Shown: positions 37,037 to 45,900 of the stretch, piece after piece
Numbering within the stretch: position 1 is the stretch's first letter
Layout: each line of letters starts with the position of its first letter
Origin: Sulfuritalea sp.
GTDB taxonomy: Bacteria > Pseudomonadota > Gammaproteobacteria > Burkholderiales > Rhodocyclaceae
Assembly (NCBI GenBank): GCA_023229545.1
Contig: JALNZB010000011.1
Span: 24,714 to 88,713 of the forward strand
Reading direction: 5' to 3'
DNA: 64,000 nt
Position numbers and translations under genes: made by a program
Notes under the pieces: generated by a model
The model's input: the letters and a program-made list of their open reading frames with translations, nothing else
Databases searched by the model: none
Told to the model about the DNA's origin: nothing

Positions 37037-37201
37037 GTTGAACCTCCTTAACAAATTAACAGGAAAGAACCACCACTACTTCTACTGAAACCCGTCTGGG
37101 TTAGCACGGATTATCCAACGCTCCGATGCAATCGAAAGCGACGAATTCCTCACGTTTATCCGCCTATCACTTCGTTTAAAAAACGCGAATGACAAACGCA
37201 C

Positions 37202-37417
37202 CTACAATTGTATTGCATATTCCGGCAACTGCGGTGCGACGCATTGCCAGGCGCAATGCGCGTCCAGCGCATCCGCGCGACGAGCGATCAGGTGGATCAA
37301 GGGAGTGAATGAGGTGCGGAGGGAAAAATGCGGGTCGCGAGCCATGACCAGATTATCGGAAGACGGTTGAGCGGACCCGTTGAGGTCGGTGAAGTCGGCG
37401 CCCAAAGCTTCTTGCAT
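37202..37417 (-). CDS. Small hypothetical protein
   Basis: 71 residues, MQEALGADFTDLNGSAQPSS at the start. I recognise no family. A GGGAG sits at the right distance before the ATG, and the codon use is reasonable, so it may be real. It lies alone between the histone-like gene and ampD, with a perfect palindrome (37501-37522) upstream. Confidence 0.4.
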   Translation of the reverse strand: MQEALGADFTDLNGSAQPSSDNLVMARDPHFSLRTSFTPLIHLIARRADALDAHCAWQCVAPQLPEYAIQL

Positions 37418-37500
37418 TCAGATCTCCCGTCTTTGTCACGGTGAAGCCGGAATGATCGGGACATTGCCACAACCAACCTGCTTCGCTCCTTCTGCACAAC

Positions 37501-37522
37501 GACCTACTAGATATAGTAGGTC
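37501..37522. promoter_or_regulatory. Perfect 9-bp palindrome, possible operator
   Basis: GACCTACTA and TAGTAGGTC separated by GATA in an AT-rich gap between ampD and the small gene at 37202-37417. The size and symmetry fit a dimeric repressor site; nothing identifies the protein. Confidence 0.4.
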
Positions 37523-37616
37523 ATCGCTATTTCGGCACTAATTGTAGTAGTTGATTTTTTTGGCCGCAAGAGTTTTTGCCGATGCCGCCAAAACAGGCGT
37601 TGCGACTTTGCGACAG

Positions 37617-38156
37617 TCATCTGCCTGCGTCACGCACCCGATGCCAGTCAAAGCATGGGCCCGGATCGGTCTTGCGCCCCGCTGCAATATCGCTGTGACC
37701 GACCACCGCTTCGATCGCGTAGCGCTGTCGCAGTTCGGCGAGCAGGCGATCGAGGATCATGTACTGGGCATCCTCGAACGGAAGCTGATCGCAGCCCTCG
37801 AGTTCAATGCCGATGGAAAAGTTGTTGCAGTTCTCCTGCCCCCGCCAATTCGAAACACCGGCATGCCAGGCACGCCGGGAGCAGGCAACGAACTGGATCA
37901 ATTCGCCGTCACGGCGGATGAGAAAGTGGGACGAAACCCGCAAGTCCCGTACCTCGCGAAAATAGGGATGCGCCTCGGGATCGAGGCAATTGGTGAACAT
38001 CTGGATGATTCCCGGCCCGCCGAACTCGTTGGGCGGCAGGCTGATGGCATGGATGACGACCAGCCGGATCGTTTCACCCGCAGGCCGCTCATCGCAATTT
38101 GGCGAGGGCACCCGATGCGCACTGGAGAGCCAGCCGACGTCCGGCATCGGCATCAC
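37617..38156 (-). CDS. ampD: 1,6-anhydro-N-acetylmuramyl-L-alanine amidase
   Basis: 179 residues. Zinc-binding His36 in LVVIHAISLPP, WHAGVSNWRG and VGHSDIAAGRKTDPGPCFDW with the second His and the Asp ligand are all present. AmpD cleaves anhydro-muropeptides in the cytoplasm during cell-wall recycling and keeps AmpR-type inducers low. It overlaps pilR by 4 bp, an arrangement seen in other betaproteobacteria. Confidence 0.95.
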   Translation of the reverse strand: MMPMPDVGWLSSAHRVPSPNCDERPAGETIRLVVIHAISLPPNEFGGPGIIQMFTNCLDPEAHPYFREVRDLRVSSHFLIRRDGELIQFVACSRRAWHAGVSNWRGQENCNNFSIGIELEGCDQLPFEDAQYMILDRLLAELRQRYAIEAVVGHSDIAAGRKTDPGPCFDWHRVRDAGR

Positions 38157-39523
38157 TCGTTCATTCCAAGGCGCGCCATGCGATAACGCAGCGACCGGAA
38201 AGTGACGCCGAGCAGCCTCGCGGCGGCGGTGCGATTGTTGTTCGATTGCTTGAGAGCGTCAAGAATCGCCTGGCGCTCGACATGATCGAGGTGGTCCTGC
38301 AGGCAGCTCGCTGCCGACCCGGCGCCAGTCCCAAGCAGTTGGACTGGCGCCAGATTCAGATCAACTGCGTCGATGCAGTCATCGGCCATCAACGCCAGCG
38401 CCCGTTCCAGAATGTTTTCAAGTTCGCGCACATTGCCGGGAAAGGGATAGCCCTGCAATGCGCCAAGAGCAGGGGCAGTCAGCAACGGCGGCGGCAAATC
38501 GGCCGCCCGCGCCAGCCTATCGAGGATGTGCCGCGCCAACATCGGAATATCTTCGCGACATTCCCGCAGAGCCGGCATCCGCAACTCAATGACATTGAGT
38601 CGATAGAACAGATCCTGGCGGAACCGTCCCTGTTCGACCAGCAACTTGAGGTCCTGATGGGTTGCGCAGATGACACGCACATCGACAACTTCCTCACTGG
38701 TGGCGCCCACCTTGCGCACCCGCTTTTCCTGGATCACGCGCAGCAGCTTGACCTGCATCGTCAGGGGCAATTCCGCCACCTCGTCGAGAAACAGGGTGCC
38801 GCCATCGGCCACGTGAAAGAAGCCTTCACGATCATCGCTGGCTCCGGTAAATGCGCCCTTGCGGTAACCGAAGAACTCGCTTTCCATCAGGTTTTCCGGA
38901 ATGGCGCCGCAGTTGACCGGGACAAAAGCGCGGTCGCGGCGAGCACCCAGGGAGTGGATCAAACGCGCCGCCAGTTCCTTGCCACTCCCCGACTCGCCGG
39001 TGACATGCACTGGAGCCTGACTTCGCGCCACGCGGTCGATCAGATTGCGCACCTGTTCGATAGCCGGCGACTCGCCGAGCAGCCGGGACTGCCCGCCCGT
39101 GTCGCCTGTCGGATCGGGGTGGGGCAACTCCAGCGCCAACTTGACCATGCCACGCAACTGATCGAGCGACACCGGTTTGGCGATGTAGTCAAACGCCCCG
39201 GCCTTGAGCGCGGACACGGCATTCTCGGCACTGCCATGCGCGGTAATCACCGCCACCGGCAAGTCAGCTACGGTATCGGCGATGTGGCGCACGAGTTCCA
39301 GCCCTTCGCCATCGGGCAGTCGCATATCGGTCAGACAAAGTTGATAGCGCTGACTGGCGAGCATGCGCCGCGCCTCGGCGAGAGATCCGACGCAATCGGC
39401 CAGCAGGCCCATGCGCGCCAGGGTGAGGTCAAGCAACTCGCGGATGTCCGCTTCGTCGTCGACTACCAGCACGCGCCTGGCTTCGCCACGACCGCGAGGA
39501 CGGCGTTCATTCTTCAACGACAT
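38153..39523 (-). CDS. pilR: Sigma-54-dependent response regulator PilR
   Basis: 456 residues in three domains: receiver (phospho-acceptor Asp66; Asp22, Asp23), AAA+ domain with Walker A GESGSGKE (176-183) and the sigma-54 contact loop GAFTGA (223-228), and a Fis-type helix-turn-helix at the end (NNRTAAARLLGVTFRSLRYR). It follows pilS with a 10-bp overlap, the PilS-PilR order that controls the major pilin. The sigma-54 promoter at 50066 in this window is its most likely target. NtrC-type alternatives are less likely because of the partner kinase. Confidence 0.9.
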   Translation of the reverse strand: MSLKNERRPRGRGEARRVLVVDDEADIRELLDLTLARMGLLADCVGSLAEARRMLASQRYQLCLTDMRLPDGEGLELVRHIADTVADLPVAVITAHGSAENAVSALKAGAFDYIAKPVSLDQLRGMVKLALELPHPDPTGDTGGQSRLLGESPAIEQVRNLIDRVARSQAPVHVTGESGSGKELAARLIHSLGARRDRAFVPVNCGAIPENLMESEFFGYRKGAFTGASDDREGFFHVADGGTLFLDEVAELPLTMQVKLLRVIQEKRVRKVGATSEEVVDVRVICATHQDLKLLVEQGRFRQDLFYRLNVIELRMPALRECREDIPMLARHILDRLARAADLPPPLLTAPALGALQGYPFPGNVRELENILERALALMADDCIDAVDLNLAPVQLLGTGAGSAASCLQDHLDHVERQAILDALKQSNNNRTAAARLLGVTFRSLRYRMARLGMNE

Positions 39524-41100
39524 GCCAGCCCTTCGGCGGTAATGCAAAAATGGGCGCCCGGCTCCTCATCAAGCAATTCAAGATGAGCACCGCTCGCCTC
39601 GCACAGCTCTCGCGCAATGTATAGCCCCAGCCCGGTGCCTGCACCGTGTGTTGTAAAGAACGGCTCGAACACCTGGTTGCGCAGCGCCTCATCGACGCCA
39701 GGACCGTCGTCAATGATATGCAATTCCACGCCGGATCCCATAGCGCCAGTCCTCGCTTCCAGTCGTACCGCGCCATCAGCCGCGCTGGCATGACGCAAGG
39801 CATTCCCCAGCAAATTCCACAACACGCGATAAAGATGTCCTCGATCAAAGCACAACTCGACATCACCCTGGCCAACCCGCACACGCCTGCCGGCTGACGC
39901 GTCGTGCAAGGCCAATTCTTCCAGAAATCCGGAAAGAAAGGTCCGCCAGCGCAGGGTTTCCGGTTGCGCGCGGTCGCGGCGACCAAGCTCCAACACTTCG
40001 GTCACGAGCCGATTGAGACGACGGGTATTGTCATGAATGATGCCGGCGAGGCGCTGATGCAGGGGATCGGTATCCTCTTCGGCAAGCAGCTCGGCCGCAT
40101 GACTGATGGCGGCCAGCGGATTGCGGATCTCGTGCGCCATGTTGGCAGTCAGCCGTCCAAGCGCCGCCAGTTTCATCTGCTGTGCCTGGGACTGTACCCG
40201 CTCCATGTCTTCCAGATATATGAGCGCATGTCCCGCAAACTCGACCGAGGGCAAATAGCGCACACGCAACAAGCGCCCGCCTTCCTGACGCAACATTTCC
40301 ACCGTTTCGACGGGCTGTGCGCTCCATACCCGATAGCGATCAGCCAGCCCACGGGACAGCGTCGCCAATTCGTCGCCATTCGATAACCGGGCATCCAGAA
40401 GTACCTCGGCGCGCGGGTTGAACAACCGCAGCCGACCGTCGCCTTCGACCACCAGTACGCCGCCATCCATATCGCGAATGATCCGCTCGCTGATCCGCAA
40501 CTGATCATTGAGTTGCCGCCCGCGCTCCCGCGCCAGCGTTTCGTTGGCGACCAGGCGCTGCGCCAGTAGCCGGGCAATAATCGCCGTACCGAAGAAGGCG
40601 ATGCTGATGATGCCGGTGCGCACAAAGTCTGCGGGGTCGGCGTCGCGAGTCAGCGCCCGCCAGCTTTCCTCCAGCAGCATCGCCACCGAAGCCAGCGCGG
40701 CGTAAAACAGCGTCATCCTCCCCTGCCCGACCAGCGCGGCGCCGGCAACCACCACCAGCAACAGAATGGCTATGCCGCTTTTCTGTCCGCCGCTGGCATA
40801 CATCATCAGCGTCAAGGCGGCAATGTCGACCGCCACCTGGACTGAAAGCTGAAGATTGAAGCGGCGTGGTCTGCGCAGCAATGCCGCCAGAAACACAATT
40901 GCCAGCAGGAGATAAACCCCTGCGACACGATCAAACAGCCAGGCATCCTGTGTACCAAGGCTAACCGTATCGCCAAAAACCAGCGCCGCAACCAGAAACA
41001 GCAAGGCGATCGACAGGCGGTAAATCGAAAAATAGCGCAGGGAACGCCAGAAGGATTCGACCGCGTCGGCATCCGCAGGCGCGCTGGTCGTCACCCTCAA
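39514..41100 (-). CDS. pilS: Sensor histidine kinase PilS
   Basis: About 528 residues. Six hydrophobic segments (about 25-190) are followed by a PAS-like region, the H-box MAHEIRNPLAAISHAAELL, N-box LWNLLGNALRHAS, and G-boxes DDGPG and GTGLGL. PilS senses unassembled pilin in the inner membrane and controls PilR. The true start is probably the TTG at 41100, which has GGGAG 7 bp before it and overlaps the upstream stop; GTG 41094 is the alternative. The frame stays open further upstream but there runs through another gene. Confidence 0.88.
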   Translation of the reverse strand: MRVTTSAPADADAVESFWRSLRYFSIYRLSIALLFLVAALVFGDTVSLGTQDAWLFDRVAGVYLLLAIVFLAALLRRPRRFNLQLSVQVAVDIAALTLMMYASGGQKSGIAILLLVVVAGAALVGQGRMTLFYAALASVAMLLEESWRALTRDADPADFVRTGIISIAFFGTAIIARLLAQRLVANETLARERGRQLNDQLRISERIIRDMDGGVLVVEGDGRLRLFNPRAEVLLDARLSNGDELATLSRGLADRYRVWSAQPVETVEMLRQEGGRLLRVRYLPSVEFAGHALIYLEDMERVQSQAQQMKLAALGRLTANMAHEIRNPLAAISHAAELLAEEDTDPLHQRLAGIIHDNTRRLNRLVTEVLELGRRDRAQPETLRWRTFLSGFLEELALHDASAGRRVRVGQGDVELCFDRGHLYRVLWNLLGNALRHASAADGAVRLEARTGAMGSGVELHIIDDGPGVDEALRNQVFEPFFTTHGAGTGLGLYIARELCEASGAHLELLDEEPGAHFCITAEGLACR

Positions 41101-41315
41101 GGCCGGACTCCCAAGCGTCGATGATCTTCGCAACAGTAGTCGCGCCCGGCTTCGCTTACAGACTCGACACGGGGAAAATGTATTCCGCAGTGTGCGCATT
41201 GCGCCATTGCTTCCGGCATGCGCGCCGCAGACGGCGGCTCGCGGCGCCGTCTTGATGCGCGCAACAGCGCATAGATCACGGCGAATACGACGATGAAGAG
41301 AAGGAATTTCGCCAC
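41097..41315 (-). CDS. PP0621-family small membrane protein
   Basis: 72 residues: one membrane span at the N-terminus (KFLLFIVVFAVIYALLRA), a basic linker, then a zinc-binding-like segment CAHCGIHFPRVESVSEAGRDYCCEDH. This matches the PP0621 family, regularly found next to pilS, function unknown. Its stop overlaps the pilS start, so the two are coupled. Confidence 0.82.
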   Translation of the reverse strand: MAKFLLFIVVFAVIYALLRASRRRREPPSAARMPEAMAQCAHCGIHFPRVESVSEAGRDYCCEDHRRLGVRP

Positions 41316-41339
41316 GGCGGTCAGGCTTCCGCAGCATGA

Positions 41340-41416
<77 letters not shown>

Positions 41417-41502
41417 ACGGCAAGTTGGTGGCAAGGAAGAATGTTGCGGGAACAGGCTTGAAAAACCGGCCAGAAGGATCATCCTTGCAAACATCGCGGT
41501 GG

Positions 41503-42471
41503 TCAGAAACTTCGTTGCACCGCAAAGTCCGCCAATTGTAGCAGCGTTTCCCTGAACTTTGAATCGGGCAGCGGCGCCAGCGAGGCCTTGGCCATCTCGG
41601 CCTCGCCAATGCCATGCCGGTGCGCGGCATCAAGCGCGCCGCTGGAACGCACCGCCGCCAGCACTTCGGCGAAACTGTCACTGCTGGCATTCTCGATCGC
41701 ATCGCGCACCAACGCCGCCTGCTGCGGACTGCCGTGCTGAATGACGTGAATCAGCGGCAGGGTCGGTTTGCCTTCGGCCAGATCGTCGCCGAGATGCTTC
41801 CCGGTTTCCGCTTCCTGCCCCGAGTAGTCGAGTACATCGTCAATCAACTGGAATGCGGTGCCGATGTGCGTGCCGTAGGCCGCCATTGCCTCCTCGATGT
41901 CCGGACTCACGTTGCCAAGAATGGCGCCCAGCCTTCCCGCAGCCTCGAACAGTTTGGCGGTCTTGTAGCGAATCACCTGAAGATAGGCATCGACCTCGAC
42001 ATCGGCGTTGCGGCAGTTCATCAGTTGCAGCACCTCTCCCTCGGCAATGATGTTGGTGGCATCGGCCAATACCTGCATCACCCGCATGCTGCCCACGCTG
42101 ACCATGATCTGAAAAGCGCGCGAATACAGGAAATCCCCTACCAGCACGCTGGCCGGATTGCCAAACACCGCGTTGGCGGTATCGCGGCCACGACGCAGCG
42201 ACGACTCGTCGACCACGTCATCGTGCAGCAGCGTCGCGGTATGAATGAACTCGACCACGGCAGCCAACTCGTGATGGTCGGTTCCCGAATAACCGCAAGC
42301 GCCGGCCGAAAGCAGCACCAGCGCGGGACGCATGCGTTTTCCGCCGGCCGAGATGATGTACTCGGCGACCTGGCGCACCAGCGCCACGTCCGAATGCAGA
42401 CGCGCCCGAACGACGGCGTCAACCGCGCGCATATCGGCGTCAATGGGGGCGTACAAGCTGGTGAAGTCCAC
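41503..42471 (-). CDS. ispB: Octaprenyl diphosphate synthase
   Basis: 322 residues. The two aspartate-rich motifs DDVVD (84-88, followed by ESSLRRG) and DDVLD (211-215) bind the magnesium-diphosphate substrates. It elongates farnesyl diphosphate to the ubiquinone side chain; octaprenyl is assumed from family and lineage, not proven by sequence. It stands alone between tRNA-Pro and the LytTR regulator; rplU-rpmA, often divergent from it, are not here. Confidence 0.93.
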   Translation of the reverse strand: MDFTSLYAPIDADMRAVDAVVRARLHSDVALVRQVAEYIISAGGKRMRPALVLLSAGACGYSGTDHHELAAVVEFIHTATLLHDDVVDESSLRRGRDTANAVFGNPASVLVGDFLYSRAFQIMVSVGSMRVMQVLADATNIIAEGEVLQLMNCRNADVEVDAYLQVIRYKTAKLFEAAGRLGAILGNVSPDIEEAMAAYGTHIGTAFQLIDDVLDYSGQEAETGKHLGDDLAEGKPTLPLIHVIQHGSPQQAALVRDAIENASSDSFAEVLAAVRSSGALDAAHRHGIGEAEMAKASLAPLPDSKFRETLLQLADFAVQRSF

Positions 42472-42620
42472 GGCGAGTGTCGAAGTGTCGAAGCGAAAGC
42501 GCGATGTTAGGCGGCGCGTGTGTTGGCGTCAATGGAGCTACGCACGGAACTGCGCCGCGAACTGCACGGCGGTAGCGCGCCCGCCTCGCTGCCCTTTCCT
42601 GCGAGAAAGCTCCGCTTCCT

Positions 42621-43388
42621 TTAGCGCTCCCGAAGCTTGAGCAGAGCCTTGACCTGCGGCCATTGCCGGCGGCTGACCAGCAAACGCTCCGCAATTCCGT
42701 CCAGAATCACTTGCCAGTGCGCTTCCGCATCGCCCCCGTCGGCTGCGCGCTCAACTCCCGCGACGGCGGCGCGGGCCACCAGGCAGTTACGATGAATGCG
42801 CAGAAAGCTCTCGCTGAATTCGTCCTCAAGGTGCACCAGAGACTCTTCCAGAAGATAATCGCGCTCTGCGGTGCGCGCGGTGACATATTTCTGTTCGGCC
42901 TTGAGATAGAGAATCTCCGCCACGGACACCAGCAGAATGCGGCCGCGTTCGAGGCAGGATAGATTTTGCCGTGTCGCCAGCGCCGACTTTTCGAGCCGAA
43001 CCGCATCATCGCCGCGACGCCTGGCCTTTCTCAAGGCATCGGCAAGCCGGGCGGCGCGCACCGGTTTAACCAGGTAGTCGAGTGCCGCCAGTTCAAACGC
43101 CTGCACAGCATACTGGTCAAAGGCAGTAACGAATATCACTGCCGGCGTGGTCGGCAACCGGGCCAGATGACGGGCAAGCTCCACCCCGTCCATGCCGGGC
43201 ATTCGAATGTCGATCAAGGCCACATCCAGATCGCCGGCTTGCGCCCGCTCCAGCGCGGCAAACCCGTCGGCCGCCTCGGCCACCACCGTGCTGGGAACTT
43301 CGGCGGCGATGTCGCCCAGCAAGTCACGCAGACGGGCGCGCGCCGGCGCTTCGTCATCGACCAGCAGCAAGCGCAGGGCATCCCTCAT
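42621..43388 (-). CDS. LytTR-family response regulator (AlgR-like)
   Basis: 255 residues: receiver domain with phospho-acceptor Asp60 (ALIDIRMPGMDGVEL) and Lys in YLVKPVRAAR, a short linker, then a LytTR DNA-binding domain (ERGRILLVSVAEILYLKAEQ onward). The linker contains EKSALATRQ, encoded by a dispersed-repeat copy. It overlaps its kinase gene by 4 bp. The pair resembles AlgR/FimS(AlgZ), which controls type IV pili and exopolysaccharide in Pseudomonas; the target here is inferred. Confidence 0.9.
   Translation of the reverse strand: MRDALRLLLVDDEAPARARLRDLLGDIAAEVPSTVVAEAADGFAALERAQAGDLDVALIDIRMPGMDGVELARHLARLPTTPAVIFVTAFDQYAVQAFELAALDYLVKPVRAARLADALRKARRRGDDAVRLEKSALATRQNLSCLERGRILLVSVAEILYLKAEQKYVTARTAERDYLLEESLVHLEDEFSESFLRIHRNCLVARAAVAGVERAADGGDAEAHWQVILDGIAERLLVSRRQWPQVKALLKLRER
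42968..42995 (-). repeat. Dispersed repeat copy inside the LytTR regulator linker
   Basis: GCCGTGTCGCCAGCGCCGAC followed by TTTTCGAG; reversed it nearly equals the consensus. It falls exactly between the receiver and the DNA-binding domain and encodes LEKSALATR. Confidence 0.6.
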
Positions 43389-44407
43389 CGTGCCGCCACC
43401 GGGCGATAGGGGAACTCGATGGAAACGCAAAAGCGGCCCGCGCTGATCTGGGTAGTCAGGGTTGCCTCAAGATCGAAAAACAGCATCAGCCGCTGGCGGA
43501 TATTGCTCAGGGCCATCTGATTTCCATGGGAATGACTGCCGTCGGCGGTCATCGGATTGGAAAGCTCCACCCGTAGCCGGGAGTTTTTGCGCTCGAAACG
43601 GATGGTGATTTCGCCAGGCTCTTTCGCTGGCTCGATGCCGTAGTAAACCGCGTTTTCCAGCAAGGGTTGCAGCATCAGGGGTGGCACCAGTGGGTCCGGC
43701 GGGCAGGCCGTCATGTCCCACACCACACGAACGCGCTCGCCGAGACGCAAGCGCTCAAGATTGATGTACTGTCGCGCCACCAGAATTTCCTCTGACAGCG
43801 GAACCAGATCGGCGTTCTCTCGCATCAGCACACGAAACAGGTCGGCCAACTCCTCAAGGGCCGTCTCTGCCCGACGCGGATCGGAACGCATTACGCCGAG
43901 CACCGCATTCAACGCATTGAACAAAAAATGCGGTCGGATGCGCGCCGTCAGCGCCAGCAACCGTGCTTCCGCCAAGGCTGGCGAGCGCACCCGACCGCTC
44001 ATCTCGAACCATCCCAGTAGCAGGACGGCGCCTATCACCGCCCACAGGGAAGCTCGACTGAATCCCGCCACGTCCGGCTCGATAAAATGCATCGCCGCAA
44101 AGAAACTGCGCACGGCCGCCGTCACCAACAGGACCAGCAGGACCACCAGCACGGCGTCAAGCCACTTCGGCAGGCGCGCCAGCCATGTGCTGGCAAGACT
44201 CAGAAGGATCAGGCTGGCCAGCGTTACGGGCTCGATAAGCGCCGCCAGTTCAACAAACTCAGCGAAGAAGAATCGCCACTCATGGTTGACCGCCAAAGCG
44301 GCTAACAAGGCGGCAAAATTGACGGCCAGCAGCACGCGCAGCCAGATGTCAGGCTTGCGAAAGTCCGGCGGGCTGGAGCGCGCGGGGTTTTCCCTTATAC
44401 TTCGCAC
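43385..44407 (-). CDS. LytS/AlgZ-type sensor histidine kinase
   Basis: About 340 residues from GTG 44407; an ATG at 44461 would add 18 residues of poor codon quality and nearly touch argH. Four membrane spans (about 20-160) precede the His_kinase domain with [19 protein letters not shown], whose first His is the expected phosphorylation site, and [12 protein letters not shown] as the N-box. It pairs with the downstream LytTR regulator. It is divergent from argH, so promoters for both overlap in 44408-44486. Confidence 0.87.
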   Translation of the reverse strand: MRSIRENPARSSPPDFRKPDIWLRVLLAVNFAALLAALAVNHEWRFFFAEFVELAALIEPVTLASLILLSLASTWLARLPKWLDAVLVVLLVLLVTAAVRSFFAAMHFIEPDVAGFSRASLWAVIGAVLLLGWFEMSGRVRSPALAEARLLALTARIRPHFLFNALNAVLGVMRSDPRRAETALEELADLFRVLMRENADLVPLSEEILVARQYINLERLRLGERVRVVWDMTACPPDPLVPPLMLQPLLENAVYYGIEPAKEPGEITIRFERKNSRLRVELSNPMTADGSHSHGNQMALSNIRQRLMLFFDLEATLTTQISAGRFCVSIEFPYRPVAAR

Positions 44408-44486
44408 TTGGCTCAAATGCTTATCACCTTTGATTTTCCAGTGTTTTTTTGTTGCATGCATTGCCAACCGACATGGCGACCAGATT

Positions 44487-45890
44487 ATGACAGAACCAAC
44501 ACATTCGACGTCACCGACAAGCCAGGCAGCGTGGTCCGGTCGTTTTTCCGAACCCGTTTCCGATCTCGTCAAACGTTACACCGCTTCCGTGTTTTTTGAT
44601 CGCCGCATGTGGCGTCAGGACATTCGGGCGTCCCTGGCGCACGCGCGGATGCTGGCGCGCCAGGGCATCATCGCCGACACCGACCTGGCGGCCATCGAGC
44701 AGGGCATGGCGACAATCACAACCGAGATTGAAGCCGGTGGTTTCAACTGGAATCTCGACGACGAGGATGTGCATCTCAACATCGAAAAACGCCTCACGGT
44801 TCTGGTCGGCGATGCCGGCAAGCGACTGCACACCGGTCGCTCGCGCAACGACCAGGTCGCTACCGATATTCGGCTCTGGCTGCGCGATACCATCGACGAC
44901 ATCGACGGCCTGCTGCGTAATTTGCAAAGCGCGTTACTCGACGCGGCGCAAACCCATGTCGACACGCCCCTGCCCGGTTTTACGCATTTGCAAGTGGCGC
45001 AGCCGGTGACTTTCGGCCACCATCTGCTGGCCTATTTCGAGATGCTGCGCCGCGACCGCGAGCGCTTTGCCGATTGCCGCCGTCGCGTCAATCGCCTGCC
45101 GCTGGGCGCCGCGGCGTTGGCTGGCACCACCTTCCCGATCGACCGCGAGGCCGTGGCGCGCGAACTGGGTTTCGAGTCGGTCTGCGAAAACTCGCTGGAC
45201 GCCGTTTCAGACCGCGATTTCGCCATCGAATTCTGCGCGGTCGCGTCACTGGTGATGACCCATATCTCGCGCTTTTCGGAAGAACTGGTTCTGTGGATGA
45301 ATCCGCGCATCGGCTTCATCGATCTCGCCGACCGGTTCTGCACCGGCTCGTCGATCATGCCGCAGAAGAAGAACCCGGATGTGCCGGAATTGGCGCGCGG
45401 CAAGACCGGTCGCGTCTTCGGTCATCTGATGAGCCTGCTGACACTGATGAAGGGCCAGCCGCTGGCCTACAACAAGGACAACCAGGAAGACAAGGAGCCA
45501 CTGTTCGACACGGCCGACACACTGATCGATACCTTGCGTATCTTCGCCGAACTGGTGCCCGGCATTCGCGTCATGCCGGAAGCCATGGCGGCGGCATTGC
45601 GTCAGGGCTACGCCACGGCGACGGACCTGGCCGACTACCTGGTGAAGAAAGGGCTACCTTTTCGCGATGCGCATGAAGCGGTCGCCCGCGCCGTACGCGC
45701 CTGCGAGACGCGCGGCTGTGATCTGCCGGACCTGACGCTTGACGAACTGCGCTCGTTCTCGCCGCTGGTGGGCGACGACGCGTTTGCCGTGTTGACCGTG
45801 GCCGGCTCGCTCGCGGCGCGCGACCATGTCGGCGGCACGGCGCCAACGCAGGTGCGCGAGGCAATCGCACGTTCGCGCAGCCGGCTTTGA
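44487..45890 (+). CDS. argH: Argininosuccinate lyase
   Basis: 467 residues. The superfamily signature [12 protein letters not shown] with its catalytic Ser, [21 protein letters not shown] and [15 protein letters not shown] are all present. It splits argininosuccinate into arginine and fumarate, the last step of arginine synthesis. The ATG at 44487 gives [20 protein letters not shown], a normal N-terminus. A Ser/Thr kinase gene starts 10 bp after its stop on the same strand. Confidence 0.96.
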   Translation: MTEPTHSTSPTSQAAWSGRFSEPVSDLVKRYTASVFFDRRMWRQDIRASLAHARMLARQGIIADTDLAAIEQGMATITTEIEAGGFNWNLDDEDVHLNIEKRLTVLVGDAGKRLHTGRSRNDQVATDIRLWLRDTIDDIDGLLRNLQSALLDAAQTHVDTPLPGFTHLQVAQPVTFGHHLLAYFEMLRRDRERFADCRRRVNRLPLGAAALAGTTFPIDREAVARELGFESVCENSLDAVSDRDFAIEFCAVASLVMTHISRFSEELVLWMNPRIGFIDLADRFCTGSSIMPQKKNPDVPELARGKTGRVFGHLMSLLTLMKGQPLAYNKDNQEDKEPLFDTADTLIDTLRIFAELVPGIRVMPEAMAAALRQGYATATDLADYLVKKGLPFRDAHEAVARAVRACETRGCDLPDLTLDELRSFSPLVGDDAFAVLTVAGSLAARDHVGGTAPTQVREAIARSRSRL

Positions 45891-45900
45891 CCGCTGACCG

